Both the position numbers and the translations under genes were made by a program. From Sphingopyxis sp. (GTDB taxonomy: Bacteria > Pseudomonadota > Alphaproteobacteria > Sphingomonadales > Sphingomonadaceae), in contig JAEULK010000012.1 in assembly GCA_016793775.1 (NCBI GenBank), positions 1-64,000 of the forward strand: a DNA stretch of 64,000 nucleotides, given 5' to 3'. Below the pieces are notes generated by a model. That model saw only the letters and a list, made by a program, of their open reading frames with translations, was not told the origin of the DNA and searched no databases. Positions 8,211 to 16,193 of the stretch are shown in pieces. The number at the start of each line of letters is the position of its first letter. The first letter of the stretch is position 1.

Positions 8211-8962
8211 GCGATCGTCACCGATACGCTGCCCAGCCGCGCGACGTCGAGCGTGACGCGATTGCCCGGTGACAGCGCCTCGGCCGCCGTCGCGCCGCCC
8301 GCCATCACGATATCGCCCGCCTTCAGCGGTTCGCCCGCCGCCGCCGCGAGCCGCGCGGCGCGGACCAGCGAGCGGATCGGGTCACCGAGGATTGCCGCAC
8401 TCGACCCGGTCTGCTTTGCTTCGTCGTCGATCGCCATGGTGAAATCCAGCTCCGCGAGGTCGGCAAAGGGCGTCTGCCACGGCCCGACCACGAAGGCCGA
8501 CGAGCTGCTGTTGTCGGCGACGACGTCGCTCAGCGAAAAGCGGAAATTTTCGTAACGGCTGTCGATCAGTTCGAGCGCGGGGGCGATGCCGGCGAGCGCG
8601 GCATGGGCTTCGGCCTCGCCGATCTCGCCCGGCAGGTCGGCGGCGAGGAGGAAGGCGATCTCGGGTTCGATACGCGGGTGGACGAAGCGAGCGAACGGGA
8701 CCGAGCCATCGTCGGCGACCTGCATCGCGTCGGTCAGTCGCCCCCAGATCACCTCGCCGATCCCCATCTGCTCCATCTTGGCGAGGCTGGTGAAGCCCAT
8801 CTTGACCCCGACGCGCCGTTCGCCCCGCGCATAACGCCGCGCGAGCGACGCGGCCTGCACCGCATAGGCCTGGTCGAGACTCAACGGCTCGGTCAGTTGC
8901 GGCACGGCGCGCGCGTCGCGCATCGCGGTGTCGAGCCGTTCGGCGATGGCGGCGATATTCAT
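8207..8962 (-). CDS. dmpH: 4-oxalocrotonate decarboxylase
   Basis: 251 residues in the same superfamily as the hydratase at 4336, but with the decarboxylase signature KMGFTSLAKMEQMG and WGRLTDAMQV seen in DmpH/XylI/NahK. Metal-site residues are in RIEPEIAFLLAADLPG, and DSRYENFRFSLSDVVADNSS follows. It converts 2-oxohex-3-enedioate (tautomerised 4-oxalocrotonate) to 2-hydroxypentadienoate, the hydratase substrate; DmpH and DmpE are known to form a complex. It is the last gene of the long minus-strand operon and its start overlaps the preceding gene as ATGA. The pair of paralogues in opposite operons is consistent with a complete oxalocrotonate branch. Confidence 0.93.
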   Translation of the reverse strand: MNIAAIAERLDTAMRDARAVPQLTEPLSLDQAYAVQAASLARRYARGERRVGVKMGFTSLAKMEQMGIGEVIWGRLTDAMQVADDGSVPFARFVHPRIEPEIAFLLAADLPGEIGEAEAHAALAGIAPALELIDSRYENFRFSLSDVVADNSSSSAFVVGPWQTPFADLAELDFTMAIDDEAKQTGSSAAILGDPIRSLVRAARLAAAAGEPLKAGDIVMAGGATAAEALSPGNRVTLDVARLGSVSVTIA

Positions 8963-9645
8963 TCTCTGTCTCCGTCAAATTCGGGGTCGCCGTGGCAGAC
9001 ATAGTGCCACATGCGTTCGAAGAGCCCACCCGCGCGGACGGCGCGGGCTGCGGCTTCTTCGGGCGTATATTCGCGTGCGCTACGGCCCGCCGCGGTGGCG
9101 GGAAGCAGCGCGAGCTCGATGCGCGCGGCATCCTCGAGGAAGAAGGCGAGCGCGGCAGCGTCCTCGATCGATGCTCCCGCGGTCACCGCACCATTTCCGG
9201 AGAGGACGATCGCGGCGGCATCGCCCATCATCGCGACGACCGCGCGCGCGCTGTCGTCGTCGCGGACGAGCGCGACGCCGGGCCAGAGCGGCGGCTGCGG
9301 CGCGAAATAGGCGCCGAGGCCGTGGCGCACGCGCGGCGTTTCGCCGAGCGCCGACAGCGCGATCACGGCGGGCGACTGGAAGCGGCAGATGCCGCCGACC
9401 TCGGGCCGGTTGCGATAGATTTCGCGGTGGATCCGCACCTCGGGCAGCGCGCCGGGCGAGAGCTCGCCGTCGAGCGGCACTTCGACGCCGGCCTGCCCCG
9501 GTGCGAGCGTGCCGAGCGGCTGCGCGGCGCTGACGAGGAAATGCGTCGCCGACAACCGCGTCGAGACATGGCCATAGGCATGCGCCAGCCCGTGGCGCGC
9601 CATCGCGCGCGCGGCGAGCCGCACTTGTCGCGCGGGGTCAGCCAC
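8959..9645 (-). CDS. Class II aldolase/adducin-fold protein with lost zinc site
   Basis: 228 residues. The fold is recognisable from the GLAHAYGHVSTRLS start, LPEVRIHREIYRNRPEVGGI in the middle, and the C-terminal helix after YTPEEAAARA. Normal class II aldolases bind zinc through a VHTHPP motif and a later NHG. Here those positions read CRFQSP (residues 87-92) and SGNG (149-152), so all three histidines appear replaced. The start is GTG at 9645, overlapping the upstream dioxygenase stop in GTGGCTGA. It may be a decarboxylase, hydratase or non-enzymatic relative; activity is unknown. The position between the dioxygenase and decarboxylase genes implies a role in processing the ring-cleavage product. 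Confidence 0.75.
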   Translation of the reverse strand: MADPARQVRLAARAMARHGLAHAYGHVSTRLSATHFLVSAAQPLGTLAPGQAGVEVPLDGELSPGALPEVRIHREIYRNRPEVGGICRFQSPAVIALSALGETPRVRHGLGAYFAPQPPLWPGVALVRDDDSARAVVAMMGDAAAIVLSGNGAVTAGASIEDAAALAFFLEDAARIELALLPATAAGRSAREYTPEEAAARAVRAGGLFERMWHYVCHGDPEFDGDRE

Positions 9646-10513
9646 GCGTCGTATCGAACTCGGGAATGTCGGGCTTCGACCCCCACATGCAGAAGCTCGA
9701 CGGCTCGAAGGGGAAGGAGCGCGGGACGTAGCTCTTTTCGTCCTCGGCGGTGATCGATCGGACGCCGCAGCTATATTCGTAGATGATGTCGTCGGGACCC
9801 TGGAAATAGAGGAAGCGCGCGCCCGAGGTCGGGTGGCGTCCGGGGCCGAAGACGATCCGCACATTGCGCTGCTGCAGGAAATAGAAGCTGCGCATGATGT
9901 CGTCTTGCGTGTCCACCTGGAAATTGACGTGCTGGATGCCGGCGTAGCTCGACGGAAAGAGCGCGACATTGTGATGCACTTCGTTGATGCGGATCAGCGC
10001 CGCGTCGCCGATCCAGTCGCTGACCTTCGCGCCCATATGGCCGGTCCAGAAGGCTTCGTCGGCGGGGGCGTTGGTCGTGCGCAGTCCGACATGGCTGAAG
10101 GCGTTGATCCCCGCATCGCGCGTTCCGTAATAGCGGCGGCCGCAGGCATTGGGCCGTGCGACCAGCTCGATCATATTGCCGGTCGGGTCGGTGACGATGA
10201 CGAGGCCGCGGACGCGGCGCTGGTCGCGTTCGGCGCTGGTGCCGGCGCGGATGCGAACGCCCTCGGCTTCGAGCGCGGCGGCGGCGGCGTCGAGCGCCTC
10301 CATGCTTTCGACCTCCCAGCCGGTCGCCTGCCCGCTCTCGCGCCCGCGCGTGTAACAGATATTATGATCGCGATCGTCGCCGCGCAGATAGGCGGCGTTG
10401 GCGTCGCGCTCCACCAGTTCGAGGCCGAGGATGTCGGTTGCGAAGGCGATGCTGGTGTCGAGATCCTCGCAGCCGATGCGAACATAGCGGATATCGTGAA
10501 GGTCGGCGCCCAT
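9638..10513 (-). CDS. Extradiol ring-cleavage dioxygenase (two-module VOC)
   Basis: 291 residues, the usual length of type I extradiol dioxygenases (catechol 2,3-dioxygenase, BphC). Two VOC modules occupy about 5-120 and 136-255. The second carries the iron triad: H141 in FSHVGLRT, H195 in IQHVNFQVD and E246 in IIYEYSCG. It should open a catechol ring next to the diol, giving a 2-hydroxymuconic semialdehyde-type product for the dehydrogenase at 11030-12532. The ATG at 10513 lies five bases after the stop of the preceding VOC gene; a longer in-frame reading would run into that gene. Substrate specificity (simple or substituted catechol) cannot be inferred safely. Confidence 0.9.
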   Translation of the reverse strand: MGADLHDIRYVRIGCEDLDTSIAFATDILGLELVERDANAAYLRGDDRDHNICYTRGRESGQATGWEVESMEALDAAAAALEAEGVRIRAGTSAERDQRRVRGLVIVTDPTGNMIELVARPNACGRRYYGTRDAGINAFSHVGLRTTNAPADEAFWTGHMGAKVSDWIGDAALIRINEVHHNVALFPSSYAGIQHVNFQVDTQDDIMRSFYFLQQRNVRIVFGPGRHPTSGARFLYFQGPDDIIYEYSCGVRSITAEDEKSYVPRSFPFEPSSFCMWGSKPDIPEFDTTRG

Positions 10514-10518
10514 CGTCT

Positions 10519-11019
10519 TCAGCCGGTCGTCGGCCGCGCATAGTCGCGCGCCATATGGCCCTTGCCACTCTGGTCGCCGCGCTCGAAACCCCAGCTGTAG
10601 CCGCCCTCGGGGTTCGAGAGAATTTCCCACATATTGCCGTCGAGGTCGGTCATGTAGAAACAATAGGTGCCGTGCTGGACCATCGGCTTGGTGACCTTCT
10701 GGATGCCCCATTTCTCCTTGTCGCGCTGGACGATCTCCCACGCCGCATCGACCTCGGCGTCGGTCGCGACGTCGAGGCCATTGTGGTTGAGGAAGGGCAT
10801 GTCGGCCTTCTTGCCCGTCGGGCTTTTCACGACGACGATCACCTGATCGCCGCCCATCCGCGCCCAGAAGGAGACGTCGGCCATCTGCACCGTGTCGAAA
10901 CCCAGAAACTCCTCGAAGAAGGCGCGCGTCCTCGCGATGTCGAAACATTCGAGCGTCGCGTGCGAATAGAAACGCGTCTTGAGGGCGCCTTTGCTCGTCG
11001 TACTGGCCTCGGCCATCAT
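10519..11019 (-). CDS. Single-module VOC protein with intact metal triad
   Basis: About 166 residues, one VOC module. Candidate ligands are H20 (YSHATLEC), H79 (FLNHNGLDV) and E132 (GNMWEILSN), so it may bind iron or manganese and be catalytic. Relatives include single-domain dioxygenase or isomerase-like proteins. Two ATGs are adjacent at 11019 and 11016; GGGAGAG upstream is better spaced for the second, which would shorten the protein by one residue. It lies directly between the semialdehyde dehydrogenase and the two-module dioxygenase genes, with gaps of 10 and 5 bases. It could be a second ring-opening enzyme or a partner; that is inference. Confidence 0.8.
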   Translation of the reverse strand: MMAEASTTSKGALKTRFYSHATLECFDIARTRAFFEEFLGFDTVQMADVSFWARMGGDQVIVVVKSPTGKKADMPFLNHNGLDVATDAEVDAAWEIVQRDKEKWGIQKVTKPMVQHGTYCFYMTDLDGNMWEILSNPEGGYSWGFERGDQSGKGHMARDYARPTTG

Positions 11020-11029
11020 GCTCTCCCGA

Positions 11030-12532
11030 TCATAATTTGATGCAGATGTTCGTCGGTTCCGAATAGAAGTTGATCGAATGCGCGCCGCCTTCGCGGCCGA
11101 TGCCCGACAGCTTGGCGCCGCCGAAAGGCGTGCGCAGGTCGCGCAGGAACCAGCTGTTCACCCAGGAGATGCCGACCGCCATCGCCGCGGCGACGCGGTG
11201 GCCGCGCGACAGGTCGCGGGTCCAGGTCGAGGCGGCGAGGCCATAGGGGGAGTCGTTGGCGAGGCGGATCGCTTCCTCTTCGCTGTCGAACGGGATGATC
11301 GCCGCGCAGGGGCCGAAGATTTCCTCGCGGCAGACGCGCGCGTCGTGCGGCAGGCCGGTCCACAGCGTCGGTTCGACGAAGAAGCCGCCCGCCGCCTCGC
11401 CGTCCAGCGCGGGGACGCCGCCGCCGGTGACGACGGTCGCGCCTTCTTGCTCGGCGAGGCGGTAATAATCGAGCACCTTGCCTTGATGCTCGGCAGAGAT
11501 CAGGGGGCCGCAATCGACTCCGGCGTCGTTCGGGAGGCCGGGCTTCAACGTCTCGGCCTTGGCTTTCATCCCTGCGACGAAGGCGTCGAGGACGGGGCGT
11601 TCGACATAGATACGCTCGGGTGCGAGGCAGACCTGCCCGGTGTTGAGGAACACCGCGCGCGACAGGCCGGCGACCGCAGCATCGATGTCGGCGTCGGAAA
11701 AGACGATCGCGGCATTTTTGCCGCCCAGTTCGAACGACAGCGCCTTCACATGCGGCGCGGCGCCCCGCATGATTGCGCTGCCGGTGCGGGTTTCGCCGGT
11801 GAAGGTGATCGCGCGGACGCCGGGATGGCTCACAAGCATTTCGCCCGCCGAATCCGGCCCGAAACCGTGGACGACATTATAGACGCCCTCGGGCACCCCC
11901 GCCTCGGCCATCACCTCGCCGAGCAAGGTCGCGGTCGAGGGCGTCTCCTCCGACGGCTTGACGATCACCGCGTTGCCGCAGGCGAGTGCGGGGGCCACTT
12001 TCCAGGTCATCAGCAGCAGCGGCAGGTTCCACGGGCTGATCACCCCGACGACGCCGAGCGGGCGGCGGATGGCATAGTTGATCGCCTTGCCGCCATCGGG
12101 GGTGTCGAATTCGAAACTCTCGGTCGGCAGCGCCGCGATGACGTCGGCGAAGACGCGGAAATTGGCGGCGCCGCGCGGAATGTCGAGGTGCGAGGCGAGG
12201 CCGTGCGGCTTGCCGGTGTCGGCGATTTCGGCGGCGAGAAATTCGTCGAAGCGCGCCTCGATGCCGTCGGCGACCTTCATCAGCAGCGCGCGGCGCTGCG
12301 CAAGCGTCAGCCTTCCCCACGGGCCTTCGAGCGCGGCGCGGGCGGCGGCGACCGCGGCATCGACGATCGCGGCGTCGGCTTCATAGGCCGTCGCATGCTG
12401 GCGGCCGGTGGCGGGATCGACGACCGCGAAGGGGCGCCCGCCGTCGACGAAGCGACCGCCGACGAAATTGCGCAGATCGCGCAGCGCCGGGGCGGCCGCG
12501 CCGATCCGTTCGGAGGTCGCCGCGTCGGCCAT
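11030..12532 (-). CDS. dmpC: 2-hydroxymuconic semialdehyde dehydrogenase
   Basis: 500 residues, an aldehyde dehydrogenase family protein. The motif PWNLPLLLMTWK (167-178), the general base in FELGGKN (E268) and the catalytic C302 in TGQVCLAPE are all present. The C-terminal WFLRDLRTPFGGAKLSGIG and FYSEPTNICIKL are characteristic of the DmpC/XylG branch rather than betaine aldehyde dehydrogenases. It oxidises 2-hydroxymuconic semialdehyde to 4-oxalocrotonate with NAD+. Its ATG shares a base with the stop of the GntR gene (TGATG), coupling the regulator and enzyme. The product feeds the tautomerase at 14215 and decarboxylase at 8207. Confidence 0.93.
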   Translation of the reverse strand: MADAATSERIGAAAPALRDLRNFVGGRFVDGGRPFAVVDPATGRQHATAYEADAAIVDAAVAAARAALEGPWGRLTLAQRRALLMKVADGIEARFDEFLAAEIADTGKPHGLASHLDIPRGAANFRVFADVIAALPTESFEFDTPDGGKAINYAIRRPLGVVGVISPWNLPLLLMTWKVAPALACGNAVIVKPSEETPSTATLLGEVMAEAGVPEGVYNVVHGFGPDSAGEMLVSHPGVRAITFTGETRTGSAIMRGAAPHVKALSFELGGKNAAIVFSDADIDAAVAGLSRAVFLNTGQVCLAPERIYVERPVLDAFVAGMKAKAETLKPGLPNDAGVDCGPLISAEHQGKVLDYYRLAEQEGATVVTGGGVPALDGEAAGGFFVEPTLWTGLPHDARVCREEIFGPCAAIIPFDSEEEAIRLANDSPYGLAASTWTRDLSRGHRVAAAMAVGISWVNSWFLRDLRTPFGGAKLSGIGREGGAHSINFYSEPTNICIKL

Positions 12533-13290
12533 CAGACGCCTTTCGCGCCCGCGCCGGCGAATCGCAGGCTGTCGCGCACGCGGCTCGAATCATATTCGGG
12601 GGCGAGCGCGGCGAGCAGTTCGAGCGCGGTACGCGCCAAATGCCGCGCCGCCAGTTCGCCGGCCTGCGCCGCGTCGCCGCTCGCTATGGCTTCGAACAAT
12701 TCGCGATGCTCGGCCTCGCCGCGCTGCCACCAGCCGGGCAGGTGCGCGCCTTTGTACGCCGACTGGTACCGTTCGCTGCGCTTTTCGAGCTGTTCGAGGT
12801 CGGCGATCATCGTCGCGCCCGCCTCGGCGACGATGCTGCGGTGGAACTGGCGGTGCAGGCGCTGCCATTCGGCGAAATCCTCATGCGCCATCGGGCTTTC
12901 GAGCGATTTCACCACGCCCTCGAGCCGCAGCAGGCCGTCCTTGCCCAGCCGCTTGACCGTCATCGCGACGCCGAGCGCCTCGAGCACGATGCGTTTGGCG
13001 TAGAGCGCATCGATATCGACCGGATCGAATTCGACGACGCGGCTGCGGTAATTGGGTTCGCCGGTCAGCAGGCCGCCTTCCTGCAGCATGCGCATTGCCT
13101 CGCGCACCGGCGTGCGGCTGACCTGCAACGCATCGGCGATCGCGACCTGCGACACGATCGTGCCGGGTTTCAGCGTGCCGTTCAGGATATAGGATTCCAG
13201 AACGTCAAAGACTTCGATCGCGGCGCTGCGGCCGCTGCCGTCGCTGTCGCGGTCGATCGGTTTCAGGATTTCGGCGAGCGATTGCGTCAT
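12532..13290 (-). CDS. GntR family regulator with FCD domain
   Basis: 252 residues. A winged helix at about 25-95 (AIADALQVSRTPVREAMRML) is followed by an all-helical FCD ligand domain with the metal-binding pattern DFAEWQRLHRQFHRSIV and, later, EHRELFEAIASGD. FCD regulators usually repress catabolic genes and are released by a pathway metabolite. The gene sits inside the long operon, 31 bases after the FAH gene and coupled to the semialdehyde dehydrogenase gene, so it would be autoregulated with its target. The CTAGCAT-type palindromes at 2968-2988 and 20035-20052 are candidate sites, which is inference. Confidence 0.9.
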   Translation of the reverse strand: MTQSLAEILKPIDRDSDGSGRSAAIEVFDVLESYILNGTLKPGTIVSQVAIADALQVSRTPVREAMRMLQEGGLLTGEPNYRSRVVEFDPVDIDALYAKRIVLEALGVAMTVKRLGKDGLLRLEGVVKSLESPMAHEDFAEWQRLHRQFHRSIVAEAGATMIADLEQLEKRSERYQSAYKGAHLPGWWQRGEAEHRELFEAIASGDAAQAGELAARHLARTALELLAALAPEYDSSRVRDSLRFAGAGAKGV

Positions 13291-13321
13291 GATAGTCCTC
13301 GGGAACGGGCCAGGTTCCGCA

Positions 13322-14218
13322 TTATAGGATGGGCGTCACAAGTTCGCCAAGCGGACCGATTTCCATACGGATTTCGTCGCCGGGCTTCAGATATTCGGGC
13401 GGCTTGCGGCCATGGCCGACCCCCGCGGGGGTGCCGGTCGCGATAATATCGCCGGGGCGCAGCGTCATGATCGACGACAGGTGGCGGATAATCGGTTTCA
13501 GACCATGGATCATCTGGCCGGTGTTGCTGTCCTGCTTGACGACGCCGTTGACGCTCAGCCGGATCGGCAGGTCCTGGGGATCGGCAACGAAACGGGCGGG
13601 GACGAAATAGGGGCCGATCGGCGCGAAGCCGTCATGCGCCTTGTGCCGCACCCAGTCGACCCCGATCGCGGGGCGCGAGGCGACCCAGTCGCGCGCCGAC
13701 AGGTCGTTGAAATTGATATAGCCCGCGACATGCGACAGCGCGTCGTCCTCGCCGACATGCTTGGCCGCGGTACCGATCACGGCGGCGAGTTCGGCCTCCC
13801 AGTCCATCATCGCGACGCCCTGCGGCGCTTCGACGCCGTCGCCGCTGGCGCAGATGGTGTTGTGCGTCGGCTTGACGAAGGCATAGGGATATTCGGGGGT
13901 CATCGGTACCGGCATTTCGGCGACATGGTCGTGATAATTGGCACCGATGCACATCAAGGCGCCGGGATTGGCGAAGGGCAGGGCGAAGATCGCGCTCGCC
14001 GCATCGATCCCGCCCGCAAAAGCCGCGCCGCCCGCTTCGACTGCGGCGTCGATCCGTGCCGAGGTAGCCGGCCAGTCGGCCAGAAGCGGGCCGAGGTCGG
14101 TGCGCGGATCGGTTTCGCCCAGCAGAGCATGCAGCGGCGCCATGCGGCCGCCCTGTTCGGCGATAGCCAACGGACCGTCGGCGGTTCGGATAACGGCCAG
14201 GCGATAGAGGCTCGTCAT
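13322..14218 (-). CDS. Fumarylacetoacetate hydrolase (FAH) family protein
   Basis: 298 residues. Core FAH motifs: IGANYHDHVAEM with the catalytic His region, YPYAFVKP, the metal ligands in DWEAELAAVIGTAA, YINFNDLSARDW, and the C-terminal LRPGDIIATGTPAGVGHG. Family members hydrolyse C-C bonds of acylpyruvates or isomerise/decarboxylate oxo-dienoates (UGL/HpaG types). In this operon it may hydrolyse a substituted ring-cleavage product or a maleyl/fumarylpyruvate-type compound. It starts at the ATG 14218, sharing ATGA with the tautomerase stop. An earlier in-frame ATG lies inside the tautomerase gene and is less likely. Confidence 0.87.
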   Translation of the reverse strand: MTSLYRLAVIRTADGPLAIAEQGGRMAPLHALLGETDPRTDLGPLLADWPATSARIDAAVEAGGAAFAGGIDAASAIFALPFANPGALMCIGANYHDHVAEMPVPMTPEYPYAFVKPTHNTICASGDGVEAPQGVAMMDWEAELAAVIGTAAKHVGEDDALSHVAGYINFNDLSARDWVASRPAIGVDWVRHKAHDGFAPIGPYFVPARFVADPQDLPIRLSVNGVVKQDSNTGQMIHGLKPIIRHLSSIMTLRPGDIIATGTPAGVGHGRKPPEYLKPGDEIRMEIGPLGELVTPIL

Positions 14219-14412
14219 GCTTGTCCTTCCAGATCGGCTTTGCTCTTGGTTCCGACGCCCCAATGCTCGGGCGGCACTTCGGTGATGATCACGCGCACCT
14301 GCTCCTCTCGGACGCCGAGCGCGCGCTGCGCGCCTTCGGCGAGTTCGCGGATCAGCGCGCGTTTCTGATCGGCGGTGCGACCGGCGAGGATCGAGGCGGT
14401 GATGATCGGCAT
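14215..14412 (-). CDS. dmpI: 4-oxalocrotonate tautomerase
   Basis: A short protein of 65 residues with the family hallmark MPIITASILAGR: after Met removal, Pro1 is the catalytic base. The arginine in EQVRVIITEVP corresponds to the conserved substrate-binding Arg39 region. It ketonises 2-hydroxymuconate for the decarboxylase. The start at 14412 is fixed by the Pro and by overlap with the stop of the upstream SnoaL gene (TGATG). At 65 codons it could be missed by length filters. It is in the same operon as the dehydrogenase and decarboxylase it links. Confidence 0.93.
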   Translation of the reverse strand: MPIITASILAGRTADQKRALIRELAEGAQRALGVREEQVRVIITEVPPEHWGVGTKSKADLEGQA

Positions 14413-14948
14413 CAGACGGCGACCGCCGCGCCCGCGGCGACGTTTTCGGGACTGAAAACGCGGCCCATCTGCGCCGCGAGCGCGGGCTCGGCCATGTCGA
14501 ACAGCGCGTTGTTGCCCTCGACCCACTGGAAGTCGTGCTTGACGTAGCTCATCTTCCACACGTCGCCCTGGCGCACGAAATGGCCATCGTACCAGCCGTG
14601 CTGGTTATAGACCGACGATCCCATGTCGGTCGCCTTCCAGTGGCGCGCGGTGAAATACCAGACCGCCGATGCCGCATCGCCGTCGACGTCGATGTGAAAG
14701 TTGAAATAGCTGTGATGACGCCGCACCGGGGTCAGGATCAGGTCGGCGAAGCGCGTCCACTCGCCGGCGTCGACCAGGATGCGCGGGCTGCCCGTCAACC
14801 GCTCGAAATCGACGAGCAGCCGGTCGGTAAAGCAGCTGCGATAAGCGGGCCAGTCGCCGGTATCGAGCGCGCGGCCGAAACGCAGGATGATCTTCTTCAC
14901 CGCTTCCTCGTCGAGCAGGCGGCGCATTTCCTTTTCGACGTCCATCAT
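14412..14948 (-). CDS. SnoaL/NTF2-like protein A
   Basis: 178 residues of the SnoaL_4 type: an N-terminal helix with EEAVKKIILRFGRALDTGDWPAYRSCF, then sheet segments HHSYFNFHIDVDGDAASAVWYFTARHWK and SYVKHDFQWVEGNNALF. This cone-shaped fold is used by ring-hydroxylating dioxygenase beta subunits, steroid isomerases, dehydratases and polyketide cyclases. There is no associated Rieske alpha subunit here, so an isomerase, dehydratase or hydrolase-like role is more likely. It overlaps the upstream and downstream genes by a few bases. Function unknown. Confidence 0.8.
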   Translation of the reverse strand: MMDVEKEMRRLLDEEAVKKIILRFGRALDTGDWPAYRSCFTDRLLVDFERLTGSPRILVDAGEWTRFADLILTPVRRHHSYFNFHIDVDGDAASAVWYFTARHWKATDMGSSVYNQHGWYDGHFVRQGDVWKMSYVKHDFQWVEGNNALFDMAEPALAAQMGRVFSPENVAAGAAVAV

Positions 14949-15400
14949 GCGAGCTCCGGTTCGGGGGCGAGGCCGAGCGCGGCGCGCGCGGCGGGGATGT
15001 CGTCGATCCAGCGATCCCTGTACGGATGCTCGCCCGAGGACAGGTCGGCGAAGATCGCGGTCTGGTCGAGATAGGCGCGCTGCTCGACGAGTTTGCGGTC
15101 GTTGTGGCGCAACACGTCGCAGCAGGGGACGAGCACGACCTTGCCGTCGAGCCGTTCATATTCGATCAGCGCCTCGACATAGACGATGTCGCCGGCCTCG
15201 CGGACGCGCCAGATATTGTGACGGAGCCGCCCGATCATCGTCCAGAAATGATTGACGACCGTGCGCGCATCCTCCTTGCCGACGACCGGCGGGCGGGCGC
15301 CGAAGATGAAATGATGATCCGCGCTCAGCATGTCGATAAAGCCATCGATATCCTTGCGATCGACGGCGGCGAAGCGGTCGAGTACCCAGGCGTGTTTCAT
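14945..15400 (-). CDS. SnoaL/NTF2-like protein B
   Basis: 151 residues. An NTF2-like fold is suggested by VLDRFAAVDRKDIDGFIDMLSADHHFIFG at the start, then VVNHFWTMIGRLRHNIWRV and IVYVEALIEYERLDGKVVLVPCCDVLRHN, the alternating strands of the cone. I take the ATG at 15400 because an earlier start would lie in the neighbouring SDR gene. The stop overlaps the next SnoaL gene as ATGA. Two cysteines (PCCD) lie on a core strand. One of three unrelated-looking NTF2-fold proteins encoded in this operon; substrate unknown. Confidence 0.75.
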   Translation of the reverse strand: MKHAWVLDRFAAVDRKDIDGFIDMLSADHHFIFGARPPVVGKEDARTVVNHFWTMIGRLRHNIWRVREAGDIVYVEALIEYERLDGKVVLVPCCDVLRHNDRKLVEQRAYLDQTAIFADLSSGEHPYRDRWIDDIPAARAALGLAPEPELA

Positions 15401-15413
15401 CGTCTCTCCTCCC

Positions 15414-16193
15414 TCACCAGGCCCGCACGCCGCCGTCGACCGCGATGTCGGCGCCGGTGACATAAGAGGCGTCGTCGCTCGCGAGGAAGGCGACGACATT
15501 GGCGACCTCCTCGGGCTGGCCCATGCGGTTCATCATCGCGCGGCCCAGCTGGACGCGGCACCATTCGGAGTCTTCGAGGATGAAGCGCGTCTGGTTGGTC
15601 TCGATCGTGCCGGGCGAGACGCTGTTCGCGCGTACCCCGTGCAGGCGACCCTCCATCGCGAGATGGCGCGTCATCGCGAGCACGCCGCCCTTGGCCGCTG
15701 CATGCGCGAGCCCCGGCAGCCGCTCGATCCCCGCCCAGGCCGAGAGCGAGGCGGTGTTGACGATATTGCCACGGCGCCTTTTGAGTTCTTCCCACGCGGC
15801 CTGGGTCATGTGGAAGACGATATCGAGTTCCTCGTTGAGCGTTTTGCTCCAGGTCGCGGCGTCCATGTCCTCGATCCACGCGAAATAGGCCATCGCGCCA
15901 TTATTGAAGAGCATGTCGACGCCGCCGAACGCCTCGACGGCCGCCGCGACGACGCGGTCGCATTGGGCGCGGTCGGTGAGGTCGGCGGGGTGGACCGAGA
16001 TCATCGATCCGCCCGCCGCTGTGACGAGCGCGAGGGTTTCCTCGGCGCCCGCCGCCATCAGGTCGGTGCCGACGACATGCGCCCCTTCCGCTGCGAGACG
16101 CAGGCACGCCGCGCGCCCGATGCTGCCGCCGGCGCCGGTGACGATGCAGGCCTTGCCCTTGAGGCGCGTGGTGATCGGATTGTCAGTCGGCAT
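15414..16193 (-). CDS. SDR family oxidoreductase with His in place of the catalytic Tyr
   Basis: 259 residues, classical SDR layout: TGAGGSIGRAACL (19-31), the NNGA strand (97-100), NTASLSAW (147-153), and the C-terminal VTGADIAVDGG. At the catalytic position the sequence reads GLAHAAAKGG, so H164 replaces the usual tyrosine while K168 is kept. Either His serves as the acid/base or the protein has a different chemistry. It lies between two SnoaL genes and overlaps the upstream one by 11 bases, so it is part of the catabolic operon. Substrate unknown. Confidence 0.82.
   Translation of the reverse strand: MPTDNPITTRLKGKACIVTGAGGSIGRAACLRLAAEGAHVVGTDLMAAGAEETLALVTAAGGSMISVHPADLTDRAQCDRVVAAAVEAFGGVDMLFNNGAMAYFAWIEDMDAATWSKTLNEELDIVFHMTQAAWEELKRRRGNIVNTASLSAWAGIERLPGLAHAAAKGGVLAMTRHLAMEGRLHGVRANSVSPGTIETNQTRFILEDSEWCRVQLGRAMMNRMGQPEEVANVVAFLASDDASYVTGADIAVDGGVRAW

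Noticed and set aside
14412..14948. SnoaL protein as a Rieske dioxygenase beta subunit
   Set aside because: No Rieske alpha subunit, ferredoxin or reductase is encoded in the island, and three different SnoaL proteins would be left unexplained.
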